Origin: Bermanella sp051277445
Lineage (GTDB): Bacteria > Pseudomonadota > Gammaproteobacteria > Pseudomonadales > Oceanobacteraceae
Direction: 5' to 3'
NCBI GenBank assembly: GCA_051277445.1
Contig: JBNMQC010000001.1
Location: forward strand, 1-64,000
DNA length: 64,000 nt
Under the pieces are notes generated by a model. It did no database searches and was not told the origin of the DNA. It saw nothing but the letters and a program-made list of their open reading frames with translations. Shown here in pieces: positions 25,262 through 33,856 of the stretch. Position numbers and translations under genes: made by a program. Positions within the stretch are counted from its first letter, which is position 1, and the number at the start of each line of letters is the position of its first letter.

Positions 25262-26593
25262 TTAAGGTTTGGCTTTTAAAATATCTGCCACATAGGCTGA
25301 GCCGTGAATCGAAAAATCACTCAGCAAGCCACTAATAGTTACTACCAACCGATTAAAGCCCTCGTCACCGGCATGATCTTGTACGGTTTGCTCAAGGCTA
25401 TCGAGCGCATCTAGATTTGAGTATTCCACTGTCTCATCTTGTACATATTCATAGGGGAAACTGGCGATCAAAATCTCTCCTACATAGTCGGCTTTATCCA
25501 TAGACGCTTTGGCAAATTTGTCGATGACATCAGACTCAGCATACGGCGCAATCGGCTGATCTACGATTAAGGCGCTGATCATAGGATGTTGCACGTTATG
25601 CGCTTCATACGCCTTGGTCATCACAACACTTTGAAAATCTTCTAGTACCGTGTGGCGATTACTGACGAGCTGCACCGCATCTTGTTGCGCTTGCGGGAAA
25701 CCTAACATGCTCAGCAGACCCACCCAGATGGTGCTTAACGTTGAGTTACCCGGCACAGGAGTCACATGATACGGATTGGAAAAATCACCAATGTAATGCA
25801 AACCCCAGCCCATAAAACGATAACCCCAATAGTCATGCCCTTTAGCAAAGGCCAGTTCAGCCAACCGCTTGTATTGGTGGATACGCATCTGTGGATAAGT
25901 CTCTTTTAAAAAGCCACCCAACGCGTAAAGAACAGGGGACTCATGATAAAACCCCATATGAAATGGCGCCTGCGAGCCATACTCTAAATTTGGATTACCA
26001 AACGGTTGCTCGCCAAAACCATACTCTTGCCCATGGTCCGTGCCGTTATCAGTAAATAAACCAATATCATGGCCATGATCTGGCTCATCGTTAGCACTTA
26101 CTACCACATCAACGGCTGAAACTAAGTCCCCCGAAGTAAGCGCTTGCAGTGGCAAGTGATTCAGGTGACCGTAATCTTGGAATACACTGATGTCTTTTGG
26201 TGCCCTAGGATCCCCATGAAGCTCGCTGCCTGGCATACCCTGTAAATACAAAGCAAACTTGGCATTAGGGTTTACACGAATGGCTCTGACGAAACGGGCT
26301 ACAATGTCTTGCTGATTGCCCGTTGGGGTAAATGCTAGGTCTGCAGGTCGAGGGCTGTAGTGCCACAAATTCTGCGCCATCCACACCTCATCTTCGGCTA
26401 ACAAATCGGCCACAGCCGCTTCATTTGCCAATAAAAATTCCGCTAACGACTCCACCTTTACAGGCTTTGCAGATGCCACCTCAGGCATGGATTGAATCAG
26501 CTCATGACTCACCAGAGTATGGTTGCTCCAAGCGCACACTTGACCAGAACAAAGTAAGGCTAGAGGCAAGAACAGTTTTGTTATTATTTTCAT
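25262..26593 (-). CDS. Secreted zinc-dependent phospholipase C / P1-nuclease-like protein
   Basis: This 443-residue protein is predicted to be secreted. The signal peptide ends QVCA, so the mature protein would begin with WSNHTLVSHE. A Trp at the mature N-terminus is a zinc ligand in the PLC/S1-P1 nuclease superfamily. The central GWGLHYIGDFSNPYHVTPVPG gives the HxxxD...H zinc pattern of that fold. Assignment to the superfamily is fair; whether it cleaves lipid or nucleic acid is unknown. The start at 26593 (MKIITK) fits the signal peptide; an upstream in-frame start would spoil it. It has its own terminator region on both sides. Confidence 0.65.
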   Translation of the reverse strand: MKIITKLFLPLALLCSGQVCAWSNHTLVSHELIQSMPEVASAKPVKVESLAEFLLANEAAVADLLAEDEVWMAQNLWHYSPRPADLAFTPTGNQQDIVARFVRAIRVNPNAKFALYLQGMPGSELHGDPRAPKDISVFQDYGHLNHLPLQALTSGDLVSAVDVVVSANDEPDHGHDIGLFTDNGTDHGQEYGFGEQPFGNPNLEYGSQAPFHMGFYHESPVLYALGGFLKETYPQMRIHQYKRLAELAFAKGHDYWGYRFMGWGLHYIGDFSNPYHVTPVPGNSTLSTIWVGLLSMLGFPQAQQDAVQLVSNRHTVLEDFQSVVMTKAYEAHNVQHPMISALIVDQPIAPYAESDVIDKFAKASMDKADYVGEILIASFPYEYVQDETVEYSNLDALDSLEQTVQDHAGDEGFNRLVVTISGLLSDFSIHGSAYVADILKAKP

Positions 26594-26697
26594 GTCACAC
26601 CATATTGGATTCGATGCCGTTACCATACAAACAGGTACAAGTGTCTGACAAGGGCAGAAATGGCAACTTAATGGAGAAATTAAGACACCCAGAAACG

Positions 26698-26723
26698 AAA
26701 AAACCCGCCGAAGCGGGTTTTTT
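26698..26723. terminator. Terminator after cytochrome c5 gene
   Basis: AAAAAACCCGC-CGAA-GCGGGTTTTTT, with T-runs on both strands, lies 17 bp beyond the cytochrome stop. Confidence 0.93.
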
Positions 26724-26739
26724 AAAGCAACAATCTGTA

Positions 26740-27150
26740 TTAGTTGCTCATGTACTTAATAGCATTACCGATTTCTTCATCAGAACAATCGCCACAAGTG
26801 CCTTTAGGTGGCATTAGGTTAATACCACTGATGGCATTTGCTAGGGTCTTATTAAAGCCTTTAGCTAGACGGTCTTTCCAAGCACCTTTATCACCTGTTT
26901 TAGGTGCGCCCATTGCGCCAGTGCCGTGGCAAGCGGTGCAATAAGTATTGTAAACATCCGAGCCAGAACGCGGGCCACTAGACGCCGCAACCGCTTTACC
27001 TGCTGCCGCACACTCAGTGCCTTCAACGCACACAGCACCAACAGGGGCAATACGATCTTCAATTGAATCTGTCGCTTTTGCATTTGCTACAGAAACCATA
27101 GCACTTAGTGCTAATACCATCATGGAAGTCATCAACTTAGTCACGGTCAT
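26740..27150 (-). CDS. Cytochrome c5-type c-type cytochrome
   Basis: This periplasmic monohaem cytochrome of about 136 residues has a signal peptide (ending VANA) and the haem motif CTACH in YNTYCTACHGTGAMGAP. The axial Met is in NLMPPKGTCGDCSDEEI, whose two cysteines form the disulfide typical of cytochrome c5. The start is uncertain: GAGAGAGG directly abuts the ATG at 27150, whereas an in-frame GTG at 27144 has better spacing. It probably carries electrons to a terminal oxidase. Confidence 0.9.
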   Translation of the reverse strand: MTVTKLMTSMMVLALSAMVSVANAKATDSIEDRIAPVGAVCVEGTECAAAGKAVAASSGPRSGSDVYNTYCTACHGTGAMGAPKTGDKGAWKDRLAKGFNKTLANAISGINLMPPKGTCGDCSDEEIGNAIKYMSN

Positions 27151-27360
27151 CCTCTCTCTGGGCGCCAATTATTAAAATTTGCTGGATTATACTCACAAAT
27201 GAGGCTGTCTAAAAACCAAAGTGCGTGATTTTGTAAAAAATCAACGACTTGCATAGACTCAGATCATGTGAATTCGTATGATAGCGCCCCTTGTTACCAT
27301 CTAACTCTAGCCTGAAATGCAATCTTTGCACAAAGATTAGACAATCGGTAACACAGTAAA

Positions 27361-27437
27361 CCGCCCTTAGCTCAGCTGGATAGAGCGGCGCCCTCCGGAG
27401 GCGCAGGCCGGAGGTTCGAATCCTCTAGGGCGGGCCA
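27361..27437 (+). tRNA. tRNA-Arg(CCG)
   Basis: This 77-nt cloverleaf has acceptor stem CCGCCCT/AGGGCGG, discriminator G and encoded CCA. The D-arm is AGCTCAGCTGGATAGAGC, the anticodon loop is CTCCGGA with anticodon CCG at 27395-27397, and the T-loop is GGTTCGAATCC. It reads CGG arginine codons. It is followed at 27588 by a copy of its 3' end. Confidence 0.97.
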
Positions 27438-27443
27438 TTTCAA
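27419..27443. repeat. att-like direct repeat at tRNA-Arg 3' end, copy 1
   Basis: The last 19 bases of the tRNA and six bases beyond it recur at 27588-27612 with one mismatch. This is the usual form of an integrase attachment core. Confidence 0.8.
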
Positions 27444-27587
27444 CGATATTCATTCAAGCCAAAATTGACCTACCAGCCTTAATCCATTTAGAAGCAACGA
27501 CTTAGCCCTAGGTGTGATGAGGACCTCTTGTTCGACCTGGAATGAGCCTAAGCGATATGTAAAGCAGAGAGAGTCTTTTTGCGACCT

Positions 27588-27612
27588 AATCCTCTAGGGC
27601 GGGTCATTTCAA
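27588..27612. repeat. att-like direct repeat of tRNA-Arg 3' end, copy 2
   Basis: Matches 27419-27443 in 24 of 25 bases; the CCA tail is changed to TCA. No intact integrase lies between or beside the copies, so any element has been lost. Confidence 0.8.
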
Positions 27613-27918
27613 AGCTCCTATATCGGCAATTACTCTTAAATAATCATCAACCTCTAAAGCGAGTAAGGTACCCTTTCAATCTCTGTTAATTCATATGACG
27701 CTGGTTTTTAAATTTAACAGCCCCGTATTTAATTCCCTCATTCCATGGTCTTGTTAACGATCATTCAAAATATATGACAACTGTTGACTGTAATTTAAGA
27801 AAATCCGGCTTAAATTTTCCTTCTTGATATATCCAATTAGAATATAAAAACTGATCTATCAAGAGGTCGGAGTACTTGATTTTCAAGGAACCCTAAAGAC
27901 TTAAGGTCGCTTCCATGA

Positions 27919-28071
27919 TTTAAGACTGCATATTCAGCCAACAACTCAAATCAACAACCGAAGGACTTATTAAAGTTCGTAGGCAGCCCGAAACAAGACA
28001 TGCCTGTTGGCTTGCCTTTTAAATTATCCGATTATTTGGAGTTAGTAGATTGGGCAGCCACACTGCATTAG
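27919..28071 (+). pseudogene. Decayed transposase fragment (Y1/REP-associated type)
   Basis: A short open stretch reads ...QQPKDLLKFVGSPKQD, then MPVGLPFKLSDYLELVDW, before a stop. This resembles the C-terminal part of the roughly 320-residue IS200-like REP-associated transposases common in marine gammaproteobacteria (typically FVGNPR...MPKGLPF.L.DYLELVDWTGR). Stop codons occur on both sides and the catalytic N-terminal domain is missing. It is a fragment of about 50 codons. The family match is from memory. Confidence 0.55.
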
Positions 28072-28345
28072 GTAAAGCGGCTGAATTACTAGAGCGAAAA
28101 CGACGACCAAGCTTTCAAAACTGCAAAGCACTGTTTTCTTAGATTAAGAGTTCACACAAGACCATTCAGAAACATTTAAATTTGGTTTTGGTATGTCTGA
28201 CATTCAGGTGTTCGTCGAATATTTCTTCCAGAAGATCGAATTAAGCGGCACTTGAAACAGCTAACCTTTTAAGAGTACTCGATATAAAAAGCTCTATTTG
28301 AAAGACACATGCTGATACATTTTTCTTATCATTAGTCTTTTACTA

Positions 28346-29350
28346 TTAATAACTGAAAGACTCATAGCCACCAGTAGTAAACCAGTAGCTACTATTTCCA
28401 CCTTTTGCGCTCCAGTATTGCATATTGATTTCGCCTGCGCCTTCACTACTGCCATTAATTGTATAGGTTTTTACAGCCTTGCCTTGATGGTTCCAAATGA
28501 GTGGTTTGTCTTTTTCAATTTGTTCTGGGGCCTTGTCCGACGATAGTAAAACCACTTGATCACCAAACACCTTGCCTATGCCTTTTTTATTAATGGCTAA
28601 AAAGCTGCCTTCGTTAAGGCCAATAGCGCGTACCATTTGATCAGGATAGTTAACCGCTGTGCGTGCCAGCAAACCAAGCATACGAGAATGTCTAGTTTCC
28701 CCTTTAATCTTCCGATTTAGGTGTGTCTCATTAATGGTGTATTGCATAAATGGATGTTGTAAGAGATCCCAATGGAATACATCCTGCGTGTATTCATGGT
28801 AAGGGTTATTCAGTATTTGTGAGCCAATGACGGCCTTGGCTTCTGGTGCATAATAGCTACCACCGAGAATGGCCATACCTGCACTACTGCCCGATATCGC
28901 TTTGGTCTGCATGTGCTGATTTAAAGCTTTTGCCAGTTTTGTATGTTTCCAATAGTTTTCATACTTATTCTGATCACCCCCAGCGAGCCAGATAATCTCA
29001 ACACTTTTAATGAGTTTAATAACGGCAGGGTGATTCGCATCTTCAATGGAATCAATGGATATTTCAGATGCGCTGCTGATATCGCCTTCAAAGTTTTGGC
29101 AAATCCATTTAGCCTGACCACCTACTCCTCCTGATCTTATGACTAAATAATCCCCAGCATCCGCTTGATTAATTAACCATCGAGTGGCCGCTTTTTCATC
29201 TTTACTTTTTGAATCAGCGCCACCACTTAACATAAGTGATTTAGAGACATAGGTTGATTTTTGGTTAATCTCTCCGCAAGCATTTTTAAACTCAAACGCA
29301 CTTGCTTGAACTGACAAAGCTGCCACTAAAAATAAAACGAGTACGTACAT
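28346..29350 (-). CDS. Secreted cyanophycinase-like S51 family peptidase (divergent)
   Basis: This 334-residue S51-family protein has a signal peptide ending VQASA. It keeps the fold landmarks LAGGDQ, ISGSSAGMA (nucleophile Ser156; cyanophycinases usually have GGTSAGA), NETHLNRK (His210) and LNEGSFLAIN. So the Ser-His-Glu set looks complete while the surrounding sequence is diverged. I start at the ATG at 29350, preceded by GAGAGA, because the longer frame overlaps the regulator gene. It may cut a related isopeptide or different polymer lengths. It is the last gene of the leftward cyanophycin arm. Confidence 0.75.
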   Translation of the reverse strand: MYVLVLFLVAALSVQASAFEFKNACGEINQKSTYVSKSLMLSGGADSKSKDEKAATRWLINQADAGDYLVIRSGGVGGQAKWICQNFEGDISSASEISIDSIEDANHPAVIKLIKSVEIIWLAGGDQNKYENYWKHTKLAKALNQHMQTKAISGSSAGMAILGGSYYAPEAKAVIGSQILNNPYHEYTQDVFHWDLLQHPFMQYTINETHLNRKIKGETRHSRMLGLLARTAVNYPDQMVRAIGLNEGSFLAINKKGIGKVFGDQVVLLSSDKAPEQIEKDKPLIWNHQGKAVKTYTINGSSEGAGEINMQYWSAKGGNSSYWFTTGGYESFSY

Positions 29351-29369
29351 GTGAATCTCTCTTTTTGGT

Positions 29370-29870
29370 TCAACCAAACTGTCTTTGACTAATAATCTCT
29401 TGAATTGGATACCCTGAAAACGTTTTGCTTTGTTTTAAGATGACATGTGTACTGATGTTACTAATCTGTGGACACTCGTGAATTAAAGCGTTTGTAAGCA
29501 TCATATATCGACTCATTTGTGAACATGCAAACCGTACAATAAAGTCACAGCCACCACTGACAGTGTAAGCTTCTAAGACTTCTGGCATAGACTCAACGCT
29601 TTTTTCTAAAGTCCGAAATGCCTCCGGCGCATGATCTTTTAATAAAATGGTAGCAATACATTGAACAGGAGCACAAAGACGCTCCACATCAATCACACCC
29701 AAAAAGTTTTTAATCCAGCCGTCATCGATCAAACGTTGTAAACGTTGGTGGCAAGCACTTGTGGATAAATTCACTTTATCTGCCAACTCTTTGTTGGTCA
29801 TACGGCCATTTTGCTGCAAGGTTTGCAGAATACGTAAATCTAATCGATCTAGCTCTAATCCAACATTCAT
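29370..29870 (-). CDS. Lrp/AsnC family transcriptional regulator
   Basis: This 166-residue regulator has an N-terminal winged helix (LDRLDLRILQTLQQNGRMTNKELADKVNLSTSACHQRLQRL) and a C-terminal RAM domain with VLEAYTVSGGCDFIVRF. Lrp-family proteins often sense amino acids. Lodged between two S51 peptidase genes, it probably controls this locus in response to arginine, aspartate or a dipeptide, which is inference. It lies 9 bp after the cyanophycinase gene. Confidence 0.93.
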   Translation of the reverse strand: MNVGLELDRLDLRILQTLQQNGRMTNKELADKVNLSTSACHQRLQRLIDDGWIKNFLGVIDVERLCAPVQCIATILLKDHAPEAFRTLEKSVESMPEVLEAYTVSGGCDFIVRFACSQMSRYMMLTNALIHECPQISNISTHVILKQSKTFSGYPIQEIISQRQFG

Positions 29871-29879
29871 ACAAATTAC

Positions 29880-31097
29880 CTACTGAGTAATGCTAACAGT
29901 AACAGGCTCTATATCCATTTGGATGTGCGTTACCGTATATTGATCAAGAGTGCCATTGGCACGCCAATAGCCTTGGCTGTCATCGTTTTGTTTAAAACGA
30001 TACACAATCCCTTGGCCGTTTTCTAAAAAACTATAGCGACGCAATTCTTGAGTATTTTTGTTGTCCATTAATTCATAACCCAATAATTGAGCTAAGCGCC
30101 CATTGGCTAATGCAAAGCCGGCGCCTTGGTTAGCATCCTCTGCGTAGTACTCATTCCCCTTTGTTTTTGCTACATCATTGTTTAACAATTGATTCTTTTT
30201 GATATCCCAAATATCGTTATTGGATAACACGGATAATGTGACATTTTTTATATTGAATGGGTCCTGTTTGATGATGGCATTACTTGCGTTTAAAACCGTT
30301 ACATTACCTTTGCCAACCGCTTGTAATGTGTGCTTAGATAAATCCACTAACATAGCCGTGTCTTCGTCTACAGCGTAACCGTTTTGGATGTCTTTAAGGG
30401 CAAGAGCGCGTACTAATCGGCCTAAACGGGCCTTACGATCAAAATGTTGATCCACTAAACCATATGGAAAAAAGCCAATACCCTGGTGTAAATACAGCTG
30501 ACCTTTTTCTTGAGTCTCCATACCATAATATTTATCAGACTGAGGTTGAGTCAGTGCAGAAAAGCTATCACCCGCTGCAATCATTGGCTCACTCATGATT
30601 GCGGCACCAGCACTGGTACCACCAATAATGGCACCTTTTTTTAGCTTTTTATTTAGAATAGTGAGTGCAGGTGTCGGCTTGCTATCTCGGTATAATAGCT
30701 CCACGATTCGCATTTGGTCACCGCCTGTAAACCAGAAACCTTCTGCGCTGTTGAGCTGTGCAAGAACGTCTTTGTCTAACGCATTGTCTTTCCAGTTGCG
30801 CTCATCAAATTCAGTTGATTTATCGTCGGTAATGGCCAGTGGTATAATGCAAATACGTTTTTCATCTAGACCATAATGAATTAAATCTTCCTTAAATTGA
30901 TTGGCACTTTTTACTGGGCTACCGGATGCGGCCGGTATGATGCATACCTTTGATGTATCAGATGGCTGATGCTCAATAAACGCCTTGTATAAAGCCTCAT
31001 TGTCACTGCTTACTGCGCCACCGGCGATCAATAGTTTGCCATCGGCGTGGGAGCAGGCACTCAATAAAAACAACATTGCGATTGATAGATATTTCAT
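29880..31097 (-). CDS. Cyanophycinase, lipoprotein type
   Basis: This 405-residue S51 peptidase should hydrolyse cyanophycin to beta-Asp-Arg dipeptides. The N-terminus is a lipoprotein signal with lipobox LSAC (Cys15), so it is membrane-anchored outside the cytoplasm. Catalytic motifs are IIGGTSAGAAIMSE (Ser162), FTGGDQ, VDQHFDRKARLGRL (His218) and AVDEDTAMLVD. An added C-terminal region of about 130 residues makes it longer than cyanobacterial CphB (about 270), like the extracellular CphE group. It lies 9 bp after the dipeptidase gene, which completes the pathway. Confidence 0.9.
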   Translation of the reverse strand: MKYLSIAMLFLLSACSHADGKLLIAGGAVSSDNEALYKAFIEHQPSDTSKVCIIPAASGSPVKSANQFKEDLIHYGLDEKRICIIPLAITDDKSTEFDERNWKDNALDKDVLAQLNSAEGFWFTGGDQMRIVELLYRDSKPTPALTILNKKLKKGAIIGGTSAGAAIMSEPMIAAGDSFSALTQPQSDKYYGMETQEKGQLYLHQGIGFFPYGLVDQHFDRKARLGRLVRALALKDIQNGYAVDEDTAMLVDLSKHTLQAVGKGNVTVLNASNAIIKQDPFNIKNVTLSVLSNNDIWDIKKNQLLNNDVAKTKGNEYYAEDANQGAGFALANGRLAQLLGYELMDNKNTQELRRYSFLENGQGIVYRFKQNDDSQGYWRANGTLDQYTVTHIQMDIEPVTVSITQ

Positions 31098-31106
31098 GTC
31101 GCACTC

Positions 31107-32285
31107 CTAATGATCAAACGCAGTTTTAGCGCAAACTGAACCGTCTTTTTTCAACCACTTACCACGGCTCATCACACTATCAACCGCTAAGGTATCGGCA
31201 TTTAATAAATTTAAGTCCGCATCATGGCCCACTTTAATTTCGCCTTTGGTTTTTAAGCCTGTGATTTTCGCTGGATTTTGAGTGATGCAAGCTAAAGCTG
31301 TTGAAAAAGACACATTCAACTCTTTGACTGCTCTGACCATTTCGCCATGTAATGACGAAATAGAACCGATATCCAAACCATCTAATCGGCCGTTTTCATC
31401 AAAGTGAGGTAATGATCCTTGTGCATCTGAACTAAACGTAATGCGATTAGCAGGGCAGCCATCTTCAAGTAAATATGCCAATGCATCGCTGGCACGAATA
31501 TCACCCATGGCGATCAAATGATCATTTGTACTGGCGGTTAAATCAATAGTGCCGCCTTGCTTGGCAAACAAACTGCCAGATTCTAATAATGCTTGGGTGC
31601 GGTTAACATGAGTTGGATAAAAATGATTAAGACTAATTTCAAATTCTTCATGTACACGATGTAATATATCGAGCTTGTCTTTATTTTCTCCAGTATGGAT
31701 CATCACCACACCGGACTTGCCACTGAGTAAACCACCCACCCGAGCATCGGCTGCTAAACGAGCTAACTCATGCTCGCTAGGCTGTGAACCACGATGATCA
31801 CTAATGGCAATTTCACCAACACCAATCACAGGGTTAATATAAATAATGTCATCACGCACACTGCCCGTAATGGTTTTGGCCGGTAGCTCGTAGCTGCCGG
31901 TATACATAAAACAATTTAAACCATCTACATTTAGAGCTTGCGTTTTACCGTATAAATCACCCAGTGTACGAGTAGTCGCATCCGTCCCAAGCGCCCCAAT
32001 TAAACTGGTCACGCCATGATTGATAGCATCTTTAAAATCCAGCTCCGGCGTTCTAGTATTGAAACCACCTTCACCGCCGCCACCCGTAATATGAACCAAG
32101 GTATCAACATAACCAGGCACTAGAACGCGACCGTCGGCGTTGACAACATCAATTAACGACCCGGCTGCAATTTCGATATGACTATCAATGTGAGCAATAC
32201 GCCCATCCGCTATCAAAATATCGCACTTGCCCAAATGACTAGGGGCATATACTTGTGCATTTTTTATTAATGTAATCATACTCAT
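31107..32285 (-). CDS. iadA: Isoaspartyl dipeptidase (beta-aspartyl peptidase)
   Basis: This 392-residue amidohydrolase should split beta-Asp-Arg into aspartate and arginine. It has IadA landmarks GGGGEGGFNTRTPE, LLGKSG-like VGGLLSGKSGVVMIHTG (His ligand), PTHVNRT (His) and SSDAQGS (Asp). The N-terminal metal motif is odd: it reads DTLVH where the family has DxHxH, so the first His is Leu63 while His65 remains. The usual carboxylated Lys position falls in IGVGEIAISDHR, where Glu may serve. Activity should be tested rather than assumed. It lies beside the YfcC-type transporter gene with no gap. Confidence 0.87.
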   Translation of the reverse strand: MSMITLIKNAQVYAPSHLGKCDILIADGRIAHIDSHIEIAAGSLIDVVNADGRVLVPGYVDTLVHITGGGGEGGFNTRTPELDFKDAINHGVTSLIGALGTDATTRTLGDLYGKTQALNVDGLNCFMYTGSYELPAKTITGSVRDDIIYINPVIGVGEIAISDHRGSQPSEHELARLAADARVGGLLSGKSGVVMIHTGENKDKLDILHRVHEEFEISLNHFYPTHVNRTQALLESGSLFAKQGGTIDLTASTNDHLIAMGDIRASDALAYLLEDGCPANRITFSSDAQGSLPHFDENGRLDGLDIGSISSLHGEMVRAVKELNVSFSTALACITQNPAKITGLKTKGEIKVGHDADLNLLNADTLAVDSVMSRGKWLKKDGSVCAKTAFDH

Positions 32286-33794
32286 TTAATGAAACCCAAT
32301 AGCCACAGAAACCACCATGGTTAATAAAGATAATAAAAATAAAACCAACATAGGTTTCGCGACAAATTTAATCCAAACCCCCCAATCGACTTTTGCAGCG
32401 CCTAAACACCCCATTAACGCAGCCGATGTAGGTACTAAAATATTGGTAAAACCATCACCTAGTTGAAACGCTAAAACCGCTACCTGACGAGAAACACCTA
32501 GCAAGTCAGAAAGTGGCGCCATAATCGGCATGGTTAATGCCGCTTGACCGCTACCTGATGTGACAAAAAAATTAAATACACTTTGAAACAAGAACATACA
32601 GCTCGCAGCTACTGTTTGCGGTAAACCCGCCAAGCCTTCTGCTGCTTCATGTAAGATGGTATTGAGTACACTTGCCTGCTCTGGGCCATCACCACCGAGC
32701 ATCAAAACAATCCCCTTGGCAAACGCTACTACTAATGCCGCCGGTAATAATTGTGTGGCGCCATGACGAAACGCTTCTACTGCGCTATTGGCTGTCATAT
32801 TGTCTAGTCGAAAAACTAAGCCAATGATGGCTGCCACCAACCCCATGGTAAAAAACTGAGTAGCAATTTCTGGCAAGTAATAACCTTGCGTGGTCACACC
32901 CCAAATCATCCAGCCAATTGTGGCAACCAGTGTTAATAAGATTAACCAATCACCTAACCCCAGCTTGATCCCATCAAGGGAGATAACTTCGCCTCGATTT
33001 AACTTGTCTTGCTCGTGAGTAAGGGATTTTGCAGGATCTTTTTTCACTTTGAACGCATACATCAGCGTAAAGCCTGCGCCGATTAAGGTGAAAATAAACC
33101 ATAATGCAATTCTAAATTCTTGACCCGAAAGGATCGGCAAATCTGCAATACCTTGGGCCACGCTCACTGAGAACGGATTCATCCAAGAACATGCAAAGCC
33201 AATTTGTGTTGCTACATAAGTGACTAATAAGGCAGTGATACTGTCATAACCCATGGCTAAAAATATGGGGACAATAATCAACACAAATGGAATCACTTCT
33301 TCTCCCATGCCAAAAATGGCACCACCAAGAGAAAAAGCTACAAATAGGACCGGTACCGCTAATACTTCTAGGGCTTGGCTTTTGGCAATCAACCGCATCA
33401 AACCGCGATTAATGGCACCGGTAGACATAATGATGCCGAAGGCACCACCTGTAATAATGATAAAGGCAAACACACCAATTGATGCGCCCCACTTAGACCC
33501 TGAAACCATACCTTCAAAAGGCAGGTTCAGAAAGCCCATTTCACCGCCTGATGCAAACAGAGGTAATCCGGCTTTGGCATCTTCAACTAACTTAAACGAA
33601 TTAGGATCCAATACTTGGCGTACTTCACCACTGCTTGTGACTTGTTCTATGACTTGAAACGAACCTGGGCTAACAAAATAGGTCAGCGCAAATGCAAATA
33701 AAGCCACAAAAAATAAAATCAAATAGGTATCCGGCATTTTTGATGCCGTGACAATTTTATTCTCTTGTGGAGAAGAATCGGTTGGTTGGGACAT
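32286..33794 (-). CDS. YfcC family membrane transporter (dipeptide/C4-carboxylate type)
   Basis: This 502-residue inner-membrane protein has 11-13 hydrophobic segments and belongs to the YfcC/DcuC-like family of the ion transporter superfamily. Typical stretches are FIIITGGAFGIIMSTGAIN, GMGEEVIPFVLIIVP and FFVTSGSGQAALTMPIMAPLSD. Its position between the receptor and the dipeptidase, adjoining iadA, suggests that it imports beta-Asp-Arg or other dipeptides. The substrate is inferred from position. Confidence 0.85.
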   Translation of the reverse strand: MSQPTDSSPQENKIVTASKMPDTYLILFFVALFAFALTYFVSPGSFQVIEQVTSSGEVRQVLDPNSFKLVEDAKAGLPLFASGGEMGFLNLPFEGMVSGSKWGASIGVFAFIIITGGAFGIIMSTGAINRGLMRLIAKSQALEVLAVPVLFVAFSLGGAIFGMGEEVIPFVLIIVPIFLAMGYDSITALLVTYVATQIGFACSWMNPFSVSVAQGIADLPILSGQEFRIALWFIFTLIGAGFTLMYAFKVKKDPAKSLTHEQDKLNRGEVISLDGIKLGLGDWLILLTLVATIGWMIWGVTTQGYYLPEIATQFFTMGLVAAIIGLVFRLDNMTANSAVEAFRHGATQLLPAALVVAFAKGIVLMLGGDGPEQASVLNTILHEAAEGLAGLPQTVAASCMFLFQSVFNFFVTSGSGQAALTMPIMAPLSDLLGVSRQVAVLAFQLGDGFTNILVPTSAALMGCLGAAKVDWGVWIKFVAKPMLVLFLLSLLTMVVSVAIGFH

Positions 33795-33856
33795 GTTTGC
33801 CTCTTTCTACTAATGATCAGCAGCAACCTTTTGGGTCACTGCCAATCAAAGGACGA

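Larger units (their letters stand above)
27438..28345. other. Degenerate region after tRNA-Arg, no intact gene
   Basis: This 908-bp AT-rich region has no intact reading frame of note. It holds the second att-like repeat (27588-27612) and a decayed transposase-like fragment (27919-28071). It is best read as the scar of one or more mobile elements at a tRNA locus. Confidence 0.65.

Noticed and set aside
26332..26817. 161-codon plus-strand frame
   Set aside because: Runs through the phospholipase-like gene, a strong terminator and the cytochrome gene; not credible.
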